Shown here: positions 1 through 6,194 of the stretch, one piece after another
Numbering within the stretch: position 1 is the first letter of the stretch
Layout: the number at the start of each line of letters is the position of its first letter
Assembly (NCBI GenBank): GCA_905372445.1
Contig: CAJPPF010000085.1
Span: forward strand, 1 to 9,417
Source of the DNA: an uncultured Prevotella sp.
Lineage (GTDB): Bacteria; Bacteroidota; Bacteroidia; Bacteroidales; Bacteroidaceae
Direction of reading: 5' to 3'
Length of the DNA: 9,417 bases
Program-made: the position numbers and the translations under genes
Notes under the pieces: generated by a model
Told to the model about the DNA's origin: nothing
What the model saw: only the letters and a program-made list of their open reading frames with translations
Database searches by the model: none

Positions 1-1
1 G

Positions 2-67
2 ACATGGTATTTCTCTGCCCTGTTGATATTTGCCGTCAAGCGTAGAGGCGTGATTCATCACGCTTAA
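2..67 (+). CDS. Possible C-terminal fragment of an upstream gene
   Basis: The frame starting at base 2 is open from the window edge to a TAA at 65-67. It reads TWYFSALLIFAVKRR and then a few residues encoded by the palindrome at 48-63. A short hydrophobic stretch followed by KRR would suit the last membrane segment of an inner-membrane protein. If real, a palindromic element has been inserted into, or has replaced, the end of the gene. Only 21 codons are visible, so an open frame of this length can easily occur by chance. No product can be named. Confidence 0.2.
   Translation, partial: TWYFSALLIFAVKRRGVIHHA
41..63 (+). repeat. Palindromic repeat, copy 1
   Basis: The core GCGTGATTCATCACGC at 48-63 is a perfect 7-bp inverted repeat with a 2-nt centre, preceded by CGTAGAG. 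A second copy lies in reverse orientation at 160-182 and matches this one at 19 of 23 positions, including the CGTAG lead-in. Short palindromes of this style with a GTAG flank resemble the dispersed extragenic repeats of many bacterial genomes. The spacing of the half-sites (GTGA-N4-TCAC) is not that of a CRP site (GTGA-N6-TCAC), and the site is about 270 bp upstream of the likely promoter, so an operator is less likely than a dispersed repeat. Confidence 0.6.
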
Positions 68-159
68 ACCCACCGCGTTCGATTCATTGCGTGATGTGTG
101 ATTTCTCCGCATGTTGTTTTTATTGGAATCATCATTCATCATTGTTCTATGGATGCAGA

Positions 160-182
160 ACGTGATAAATCACGCTCCTACG
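160..182 (-). repeat. Palindromic repeat, copy 2 (inverted)
   Basis: On the minus strand this reads CGTAGGAGCGTGAT, then TT, then ATCACGT. It is the same element as at 41-63 in opposite orientation, with 4 mismatches in 23. The perfect palindrome is CGTGATAAATCACG at 161-174. A degenerate third piece lies between the two copies around 75-101, with GATTCAT at 81-87 and GCGTGATG at 89-96. Two inverted copies about 100 bp apart give the layout of a REPIN-like doublet. Confidence 0.6.
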
Positions 183-321
183 GCTGGCAGCGCATTTATA
201 TCATAAGATTTGGGCTTAAGCATTAGTGCTCTTTTTGCCAAAGTTTCTTAAATAACGGTGTTTATGCCGATATTTGATGTTTTTTTTTGTTATTTGATGC
301 ACCTATGAGATAATAATATTG

Positions 322-329
322 TAACTTTG
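322..329 (+). promoter_or_regulatory. Bacteroidota-type -7 promoter element for the bat operon
   Basis: TAACTTTG matches the Bacteroidota -7 consensus TAnnTTTG exactly. It would start transcription near 335 and leave a leader of about 60 nt before the ATG at 395. The -33 box is poor. The nearest TTTG is at 293-296, which leaves 25 bp to the -7 element instead of the usual 19-20. This is the best match in the upstream region and lies where the operon promoter is expected. Confidence 0.55.
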
Positions 330-394
330 CAATTAAATTTTACGCCCTTTCAGGACTTATAGGTAAAAAGTAAACTTCAAACATACAAAATATT

Positions 395-1390
395 ATGGCA
401 GAATCAATAGATATTCAGGAATTAAACATTCTGATTCGTCAGCAGAGTGGGTTTATTAGCGACCTTACTGCAGGCATGGATAAGGTCATTGTTGGTCAGA
501 AACATCTCGTAGACTCATTGCTTATCTCTCTTCTCAGTGATGGGCATATACTTCTCGAGGGTGTGCCTGGTCTGGCAAAAACACTCGCTATCAAGACCCT
601 ATCGCAGTTAATCTCCAGCAAATACTCAAGAATACAATTCACTCCCGACCTTCTGCCTGCCGATGTTGTAGGTACGATGATTTATTCTCAGAAAGAAGAG
701 AAATTTCAGGTAAAGCAAGGTCCTGTATTTGCTAATTTCATTCTGGCTGACGAAATCAACCGTGCTCCAGCCAAAGTTCAGAGCGCACTGCTTGAGGCGA
801 TGCAGGAACATCAGGTGACCATCGGTGATAACTCGTTCAAGTTGCCGGAGCCGTTTTTGGTTATGGCTACACAGAATCCAATAGAGCAGGAGGGCACCTA
901 TCAGTTGCCAGAGGCACAGGTAGACCGTTTTATGCTGAAAGTTGTAATCAATTATCCTACTTTAGGTGAGGAGAAACTGATCATACGTCAGAACCTTGCA
1001 GGTAATATGCCGGCAGTTACACCGGTTTGTTCTGCAGATGATATCATGAATGCCCGTAAGATTGTCGGTAAGGTTTATATTGACGAAAAGATAGAGCAGT
1101 ATATTGCAGATATTGTCTTTGCGACGCGTTATCCGGAGCGTTACGGATTGCCTGAACTTAAAGATATGATTACATATGGAGGCTCGCCTCGTGCATCCAT
1201 TAATCTTGCTAAAGCTGCACGTGCATACGCATTTATCAAAAATCGTGGATATGTTGTACCCGAGGATGTCCGTGCTGTTGCACATGATGTTCTCAGACAT
1301 CGTATAGGTCTGTCTTATGAGGCAGAGGCAAGCAACATAAGCAGCGAAGAGATGGTAAGCAGAATAATCAATAAGGTAGAGGTGCCTTGA
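395..1390 (+). CDS. moxR: MoxR-family AAA+ ATPase of the bat operon
   Basis: This is a 331-residue cytoplasmic AAA+ ATPase of the MoxR family (AAA_3 type). MoxR proteins act as chaperone-like ATPases on VWA-domain partners, and here they sit at the head of a bat operon. The visible motifs are Walker A GVPGLAKT at 56-63, Walker B FILADE at 115-120, sensor 1 ATQNP at 158-162, the VDRF arginine-finger region at 176-179 and sensor 2 GGSPRAS at 262-268. The C-terminal helical lid runs from about 210 to the end. All catalytic residues are present and the length is normal. There is no signal peptide or membrane segment. The ATG at 395 gives the usual N-terminus of the family, with the VIVGQ motif at 31-35. 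The gene ends with TGATG, so an ATG overlaps its stop codon, but that ATG opens only an 8-codon ORF. The family call is firm. The substrate, probably DUF58 and/or BatA/BatB, is inferred from context. Confidence 0.96.
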   Translation: MAESIDIQELNILIRQQSGFISDLTAGMDKVIVGQKHLVDSLLISLLSDGHILLEGVPGLAKTLAIKTLSQLISSKYSRIQFTPDLLPADVVGTMIYSQKEEKFQVKQGPVFANFILADEINRAPAKVQSALLEAMQEHQVTIGDNSFKLPEPFLVMATQNPIEQEGTYQLPEAQVDRFMLKVVINYPTLGEEKLIIRQNLAGNMPAVTPVCSADDIMNARKIVGKVYIDEKIEQYIADIVFATRYPERYGLPELKDMITYGGSPRASINLAKAARAYAFIKNRGYVVPEDVRAVAHDVLRHRIGLSYEAEASNISSEEMVSRIINKVEVP

Positions 1391-1405
1391 TGAACAATGA
1401 TATTC

Positions 1406-1413
1406 TACTTTTG
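1406..1413 (+). promoter_or_regulatory. Possible internal promoter element before the DUF58 gene
   Basis: TACTTTTG matches TAnnTTTG exactly and lies in the longest gap of the operon. Transcription would begin near 1419, about 30 nt before the TTG start at 1450. A TTG at 1387-1389 lies 16 bp upstream, which is shorter than the usual -33 spacing. The element sits in the loop of a 7-bp inverted repeat, TGATATT at 1398-1404 and AATATCA at 1424-1430. One or more such 6-base matches are expected by chance in 9 kb of AT-rich DNA, so confidence is low. Confidence 0.25.
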
Positions 1414-1449
1414 TAAGCGTAAAAATATCAAGATTAAAGTAGCAGTAAG

Positions 1450-2316
1450 TTGGAAACATCCGAAATACTAAAGCGTGTCAGGAAGATAGAGATAAAGACT
1501 CGAGGACTGAGTCAGAATATCTTTGCAGGGCAGTACCACAGTGCCTTTAAGGGACGTGGTATGGCATTCAGCGAGGTGCGTGAATATCAGTTCGGCGATG
1601 ATGTCAGGGATATAGACTGGAATGTCACTGCACGCTTTCATCATCCATATATCAAGGTATTTGAAGAAGAGCGCGAACTGACAGTGATGTTGCTTATTGA
1701 TGTGTCAGGCTCTCTTGATTTTGGAACACGAAACCAATTGAAGCGTGACATGGTGACAGAGATAGCTTCTACGATAGCTTTTTCAGCCATTCAGAATAAT
1801 GATAAAATAGGTGTGATATTCTTTTCTGACCGTATAGAGAAGTACATACCACCCAAGAAGGGTAGGAAACATATTCTTTACATCATACGTGAGATGATCG
1901 ACTTTAAGCCGGAAAGCAATAAAACCGATGTACGCCAGGCTGTTGAATTTATGAGCAGCGTGATGAAGCGCCGTTCGACAGTGTTCCTGATCTCTGACTT
2001 CTACATCAAGGAATCTTTGCAGAAACCATTGCAGATTGCAGGTTCAAGACATGATGTTATGGCAATACAGGTCTATGATCCGTTAGCAAAAGAATTACCT
2101 GACGTCGGACTTATCAAGGTTATGGATGCAGAGTCAGGACACGAGATGATTATTGACACCGGTTCAAAGAAACTGCGCATGGCGCATTCAAAAGCATGGG
2201 CTGACCGACAGACGAGCCTCCACGACGATTTTGCAAAGAGTAACATCGACTGGGTCTCCATTGCAACAAACGAGGATTATGTCCGTGCTATGATGCGACT
2301 GTTTAAACAACGATAA
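1450..2316 (+). CDS. DUF58 domain protein (VWA-like partner of MoxR)
   Basis: This is a 288-residue DUF58 protein, the regular neighbour of MoxR ATPases and probably its direct partner in the cytoplasm. The DUF58 signature, with REYQFGDDVRDIDWNVTAR, spans residues 44-62. It continues into a VWA-like fold with a complete MIDAS set: DVSGS at 84-88, T159 and D183 in ISDF. This suggests metal binding, unlike some DUF58 proteins that have lost it. There is no signal peptide or membrane segment. The start is a TTG. An in-frame TAA at 1435-1437 excludes a longer form, the first internal ATG (residue 38) would cut into the conserved N-terminal part, and METSEILKRVRKIEIKTRGL is the N-terminus expected in Bacteroidales homologues. 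The gene follows moxR by 59 bp and is followed 14 bp later by the next gene. Family assignment is firm; molecular function is unknown. Confidence 0.93.
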   Translation: METSEILKRVRKIEIKTRGLSQNIFAGQYHSAFKGRGMAFSEVREYQFGDDVRDIDWNVTARFHHPYIKVFEEERELTVMLLIDVSGSLDFGTRNQLKRDMVTEIASTIAFSAIQNNDKIGVIFFSDRIEKYIPPKKGRKHILYIIREMIDFKPESNKTDVRQAVEFMSSVMKRRSTVFLISDFYIKESLQKPLQIAGSRHDVMAIQVYDPLAKELPDVGLIKVMDAESGHEMIIDTGSKKLRMAHSKAWADRQTSLHDDFAKSNIDWVSIATNEDYVRAMMRLFKQR

Positions 2317-2330
2317 GAGAAAGTTTTTTG

Positions 2331-3407
2331 ATGAAACACATTTATACGATATTAATCAGTTTACTTTTATGCCCATTTACCGGTTATGCACAGGGAGTGA
2401 GCGTAGAGGCAAAGATAGACTCCATTGCTATTCTTATAGGTGAGCAGACGGGCGTAACACTGACTGTGACGGCACATAAAGACAAAACGATTAAGATGCC
2501 TGACCTTCAAGTGCGTCAGATGATAACACCCGGAGTGGAGATTGTAGATATCATAAACGGTGATACTACAGACATTGCTGATAATATGCGTACAATCTCG
2601 CGAAAGTATCTGCTGACAAGTTTCGATGAGAATGCCTATATGATTCCACCATTGAACGTAAAAGTTGATGGCAAGGACTATCAGACAAATGCCCTGGCAC
2701 TTAAGGTTTTGACGGTAGATGTAGATACTCTCCATCTGAATCAGTATTTCGGACCAAAGGATGTGCAGGATAATCCTTTCTCATGGAAAGAATGGAGTCC
2801 GCTGTTCTGGTTGAGTGTACTTATGATGTTGCTTATTGGTATTGCAGGTTATCTATATATCCGTCTGAAGCAAAATAAGCCAATCATATCTCGTGTGCTT
2901 ATAATAAAGCATATTCCTGCTCATCAGAAGGCTCTCACCGCCATAGAAAAGATAAAGCAGGAGAAGAAGCAGAGCTCAGATGATCAAAAGACATATTATA
3001 CGGAGTTGACAGACACGTTACGTCAATATATAGAAGAACGCTTCGGCTTCAATGCAATGGAGATGACAAGTACTGAAATCATTGCACGTCTGCATGAGAG
3101 TGACGATCCGAAGATGATTGATGAGTTGCGCGAACTGTTCAATACTGCCGACCTCGTGAAGTTTGCCAAATACTCAACGATGATTAATGAGAATGACCTC
3201 AATCTTGTAAATGCAGTCAATTTCATTGACCAGACAAAGACGCTTGAAACAGAGACAGAAGAGAAGATCGTCCCTAATCTAAGTGCTGACGATAAACGTG
3301 TGAAAGAAAGCCGTATCATAATAAAGAGCATTCTTTGGGTCATAGGTTGTATAGTTACATTCATTCTCGGCTATGTAGCATATAACGCATTATTATTGAT
3401 GTTTTAA
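2331..3407 (+). CDS. BatD-like membrane protein with periplasmic and cytoplasmic domains
   Basis: This 358-residue inner-membrane protein occupies the position between DUF58 and BatA where Bacteroidales bat operons carry an unnamed protein. A signal peptide covers about 1-20 (h-region ILISLLLCPF, cleavage likely after GYA). An Ig-like, BatD-like periplasmic domain spans about 22-130. TM1 is at about 157-177, a charged cytoplasmic domain runs from about 178 to 329, and TM2 lies at about 331-350. The cytoplasmic part resembles that of BatD downstream: a Y.E.....L..Y segment at 222-233, TSTEIIARL at 246-254, and VKFAKY at 276-281 followed by a final FIDQT helix. The ATG at 2331 is preferred to the TTG directly before it because it gives a normal MKH n-region. 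The stop is 2 bp from batA. No enzymatic motif is visible. It is probably a scaffold or adaptor linking the MoxR/DUF58 pair to BatA/BatB. That role is inference. Confidence 0.85.
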   Translation: MKHIYTILISLLLCPFTGYAQGVSVEAKIDSIAILIGEQTGVTLTVTAHKDKTIKMPDLQVRQMITPGVEIVDIINGDTTDIADNMRTISRKYLLTSFDENAYMIPPLNVKVDGKDYQTNALALKVLTVDVDTLHLNQYFGPKDVQDNPFSWKEWSPLFWLSVLMMLLIGIAGYLYIRLKQNKPIISRVLIIKHIPAHQKALTAIEKIKQEKKQSSDDQKTYYTELTDTLRQYIEERFGFNAMEMTSTEIIARLHESDDPKMIDELRELFNTADLVKFAKYSTMINENDLNLVNAVNFIDQTKTLETETEEKIVPNLSADDKRVKESRIIIKSILWVIGCIVTFILGYVAYNALLLMF

Positions 3408-3409
3408 AA

Positions 3410-4408
3410 ATGGAATTTGCTAATAAAGAATATTTTCTGCTGATGCTCCTGCTGGTGCCTTATGTGTTCTGGTATTTTCTTTATCGGAAACGTAATGAGC
3501 CCACGATGCGGATGAGCGATACAAGCGCATATCTTGACGCGCCAAAGAGTTGGCGTGTAAGGCTCGTACATGCTCCAATGCTGCTTCGATGTATAACATT
3601 TGCATTGATAGTCACTGTCATGGCACGCCCTCAAACGCGTAATTCATGGGCGGATCGTACTGTGGAAGGAATAGATATCATGTTGGCTATGGACATTTCT
3701 ACATCTATGCTTGCGGAAGACCTTAAGCCAAATCGTATGGAGGCTGCTAAAAACGTCGCTTCCGAATTTATTTCAGGACGTCCTGACGATAATATAGGCT
3801 TGTGTATATTTGCCGGAGAGTCATTCACTCAATGTCCGATGACAGTGGATCATGCTTCACTGCTGAATCTGCTTAATGGTGTGCGTACAGATCTTGCAGC
3901 ACGGGGACTTATTGAGGACGGTACAGCAGTAGGCATGGGATTGGCAAATGCCGTATCGCGACTAAAGGACTCGAAAGCTAAGAGCAAAGTTGTAATACTT
4001 CTGACCGACGGTTCAAATAATCGTGGTGATATTTCGCCACTCACAGCAGCTCAAATAGCAAAAAGTCTCGGTATACGTGTATATACTATTGGTGTAGGAA
4101 CGAATAAGGTTGCGCCATACCCAATGCCAGTCGCAGGAGGCGTGCAGTATGTGAATATCCCGGTAGAGATTGACACGAAGACCCTGTCAGAGATTGCCGC
4201 TATCACTGACGGTAACTACTATAGGGCAACAAATAATAAGGAGTTGCGACATATATACTCTGATATAGATAAACTCGAGAAAACAAAACTCAACGTAAAG
4301 AAGTTCTCTAAGCGATATGAGGCTTTTGCGCCATTTGCCTGGCTTGCACTAATAACACTTTTGCTGGAAGTGATGCTGCGCACAACGATTTTGAGAAGAA
4401 TACCATAA
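3410..4408 (+). CDS. batA: BatA, membrane-anchored VWA-domain protein
   Basis: This is a 332-residue protein with the standard BatA/BatB layout. TM1 is at about 9-25, followed by a basic cytoplasmic loop (RKR at 26-28) and TM2 at about 58-72 ending in MARPQT. A VWA domain spans about 88-290, TM3 is at about 305-323, and the tail (LRR) is basic. The basic loop and tail put the VWA domain in the periplasm. The MIDAS site is complete: DISTS at 95-99, T172 in EDGT and D200 in LLTDGS. IGLCIFAG at 129-136 is the typical second strand of the fold. A metal-dependent protein-binding role is expected from the fold, but the ligand is unknown. The start codon lies 2 bp after the preceding stop, so translation is probably coupled. 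It is called BatA by its position before the second VWA gene. It is 332 aa, normal for the family. Confidence 0.93.
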   Translation: MEFANKEYFLLMLLLVPYVFWYFLYRKRNEPTMRMSDTSAYLDAPKSWRVRLVHAPMLLRCITFALIVTVMARPQTRNSWADRTVEGIDIMLAMDISTSMLAEDLKPNRMEAAKNVASEFISGRPDDNIGLCIFAGESFTQCPMTVDHASLLNLLNGVRTDLAARGLIEDGTAVGMGLANAVSRLKDSKAKSKVVILLTDGSNNRGDISPLTAAQIAKSLGIRVYTIGVGTNKVAPYPMPVAGGVQYVNIPVEIDTKTLSEIAAITDGNYYRATNNKELRHIYSDIDKLEKTKLNVKKFSKRYEAFAPFAWLALITLLLEVMLRTTILRRIP

Positions 4409-4431
4409 CGTGTTATCCTGAATAGAAGAAA

Positions 4432-5457
4432 ATGCTAAGATTCGAAAACCCTATAATACTTTGGTTGCTTGTCATATTACCAGTGATGGCACTTATACGC
4501 TTTCTGATGTGGAGACGCCAGAAAAAGAGATATAAGCGTCTTGGTGATAAAAGTCTTTTGCACTTGATGATTCCTGACGTGTCAAAATATCGACCGAGTG
4601 TTAAATTCTGGTTGCTGATGTCGGCTGTTGCTTTGATAATAGTGATGCTTGCCCGTCCGCAAACAGGTAGTAAGATACAACATGAGAAACGTAATGGCAT
4701 AGAAATGATAATTGCTATGGACATCAGTAACTCAATGCTGGCGTCAGATGTTGCTCCTTCGCGTCTGCAGAAGAGTAAGATGATGGTTGAGAATCTGATA
4801 GATAATTTCTCAAACGACAAGATCGGACTTGTAGTATTTGCCGGTGATGCGTTCATTCAATTGCCAATTACCAGCGACTACGTTTCAGCAAAGATGTTCC
4901 TGCAGAATATTGAGCCGTCACTCATTAAGACCCAGGGAACAGACATAGCCAAGGCGCTGAATCTCAGTATGAGTTCTTTTACACAGTCAAAAGTAGGCAA
5001 GGCTATTATTGTTATCACAGATGGCGAAGACCATGAAGGTGGAGCGATAGACGCTGCCAAGGAAGCTCGCAAAAAAGGCATGAATGTGTTTATACTCGGT
5101 ATTGGCGATACCAAAGGTGCTCCAATCCCTACAGGCGATGGCGGATACATGAAAGATAACACAGGCAATACGGTAATGTCTGCTCTCAATGAGACGATGT
5201 GCCGACAGATAGCTGAGGCAGGTAAAGGAAAATATATTCATGTAGACAATACTTCTTCTGCTCAGAAACTGCTCAATAATGAACTTGTGCGTCTTCAGAA
5301 AGGTGAGAGCACCAGTGTAATATACAGCGAATACGATGAACAGTTTCAGGCAGTGGGGATTCTTGTTCTTTTATTGCTTATAACAGAAGTGTTTATACTT
5401 GAAATAAAGAATCCCTTATTCAAGAATGTACGACTGTTTAAAAAGAAAAATAGATAA
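4432..5457 (+). CDS. batB: BatB, membrane-anchored VWA-domain protein
   Basis: This 341-residue protein is a paralogue of BatA with the same three-TM plan. TM1 is at about 8-26, followed by a very basic loop (RRQKKRYKR at 28-36) and TM2 at about 57-74 ending in LARPQT. The VWA domain spans about 90-290, TM3 is at about 305-324, and the tail ends KKKNR. The domain is therefore predicted to be periplasmic. The MIDAS residues are all present: DISNS at 97-101, T170 in QGTD and D197 in VITDGED. IGLVVFAGDAF at 131-141 is diagnostic of this family. The gene follows batA by 23 bp. Its TAA overlaps the batC ATG as TAATG, which points to translational coupling. In other Bat systems BatA and BatB are thought to act together, and the tandem arrangement here suggests an ancient duplication. 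Confidence 0.93.
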   Translation: MLRFENPIILWLLVILPVMALIRFLMWRRQKKRYKRLGDKSLLHLMIPDVSKYRPSVKFWLLMSAVALIIVMLARPQTGSKIQHEKRNGIEMIIAMDISNSMLASDVAPSRLQKSKMMVENLIDNFSNDKIGLVVFAGDAFIQLPITSDYVSAKMFLQNIEPSLIKTQGTDIAKALNLSMSSFTQSKVGKAIIVITDGEDHEGGAIDAAKEARKKGMNVFILGIGDTKGAPIPTGDGGYMKDNTGNTVMSALNETMCRQIAEAGKGKYIHVDNTSSAQKLLNNELVRLQKGESTSVIYSEYDEQFQAVGILVLLLLITEVFILEIKNPLFKNVRLFKKKNR

Positions 5458-6143
5458 TGAGAAGATTACTATCCATATATATATTAATAATGTCTTGCTT
5501 ATGTGTGATGGCTCAAACAGACCGTCAGCACATTCGCAAGGGAAATCGTCTATATCGCCAGCAGAAATTTGATAAGTCGGAGATTGACTACCGTAAGGCT
5601 GTCGATAAAAACCAGAATAATGCTCAGGCGCTGTACAATCTCGGCTGTGCTTTGATGCAACAACAGAAAGACTCTGCTGCTGTTGTACAATTTGAAAAAG
5701 CATCTAAACTTGAGACAAACAAGAAGCGCAAGGCAATGGTTTTTCATAATATAGGTGTTGTATGCCAGAATCATCAGATGTTTGCAGAGGCGATAGAAAA
5801 CTACAAAGAAAGCCTGCGCAATAACCCCGGTGATAATGAGACACGTTATAATCTTGCACTGTGTCAGCGTCAATTGAAGAACCAAAAGCAGAATCAACAG
5901 CAAAATCAGGATAATAAGGATCAGAATAAAAACAAGAACGGTCAGGACAATAAGAAAGAGCAAAACAAGGATCAGGATAAGAATCAAGAAAAAAAAGACC
6001 AAAAGCAAACTCCAAAGGAGCAAATGAGTAAGGAAAATGCAGAACAGTTACTACAAGCTGCAATGCAAGAAGAAAAGAATACTCAACAGAAGATGAAACC
6101 GCAACAGACAGGGCAGAACAGACGTCTTAACAAGAACTGGTAA
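5457..6143 (+). CDS. batC: BatC, exported TPR protein with Q/N/K-rich tail
   Basis: This 228-residue exported protein has an N-terminal hydrophobic segment (MRRLLSIYILIMSCLCVMAQ). It may be a signal peptide cleaved after VMA, or a lipoprotein signal with Cys14 or Cys16 as the lipidated residue. TPR-type helices follow at about 24-56, 57-88 and 95-130, with typical A-LYNLG, F-NIG and NPGDNETRYNLA signatures. From about 141 to 185 the chain is almost only Q, N, K, D and E, a disordered and highly charged linker. A short helical segment follows (about 186-212), and the end is RLNKNW. BatC is regarded as a periplasmic protein-protein interaction partner of BatA/BatB. The start overlaps the batB stop by one base. 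The linker length probably varies between strains because it is low-complexity. Length is normal for the family. Confidence 0.9.
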   Translation: MRRLLSIYILIMSCLCVMAQTDRQHIRKGNRLYRQQKFDKSEIDYRKAVDKNQNNAQALYNLGCALMQQQKDSAAVVQFEKASKLETNKKRKAMVFHNIGVVCQNHQMFAEAIENYKESLRNNPGDNETRYNLALCQRQLKNQKQNQQQNQDNKDQNKNKNGQDNKKEQNKDQDKNQEKKDQKQTPKEQMSKENAEQLLQAAMQEEKNTQQKMKPQQTGQNRRLNKNW

Positions 6144-6194
6144 TGTGCTGAATTGTTGAATAATATTAAAACGGTATTGAACAAACAACAAACG

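Larger units (their letters stand above)
68..394. other. Non-coding leader region upstream of the operon
   Basis: No convincing gene is visible on either strand in these 327 bases. The left half holds the degenerate and the second copy of the palindromic repeat. The right half is AT-rich, with a run of nine T at 280-288, a promoter-like TAACTTTG at 322-329, and an AT-rich stretch with no Shine-Dalgarno sequence before the ATG at 395. No tRNA or riboswitch-like structure was recognised. Confidence 0.6.

Noticed and set aside
41..182. CRISPR array or CRP-type operators
   Set aside because: There are only two full copies, in opposite orientation with unequal flanks, so this is not an array. The half-site spacing is N4, not the N6 of CRP sites.
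256..288. Possible intrinsic terminator: weak stem CGGTG...TGCCG followed by nine T
   Set aside because: The stem has only three Watson-Crick pairs plus two wobble pairs, and the T run begins 11 nt after it. It does not fit a terminator.
962..1459. 165-codon open frame on the minus strand over the end of moxR
   Set aside because: It is antisense to well-conserved MoxR sequence and its translation is Cys/Ile-rich with no recognisable domain.
5550..6023. 157-codon minus-strand frame encoding a Leu/Ile-rich, membrane-like protein
   Set aside because: The hydrophobicity is a mirror of the Gln/Asn/Lys codons of batC on the other strand. It is not a gene.
6153..6194. TTG start extending BatD by 14 residues
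   Set aside because: It would place a polar stretch before an ordinary signal peptide. The ATG at 6195 begins MKRVLSIFSL, a normal start.
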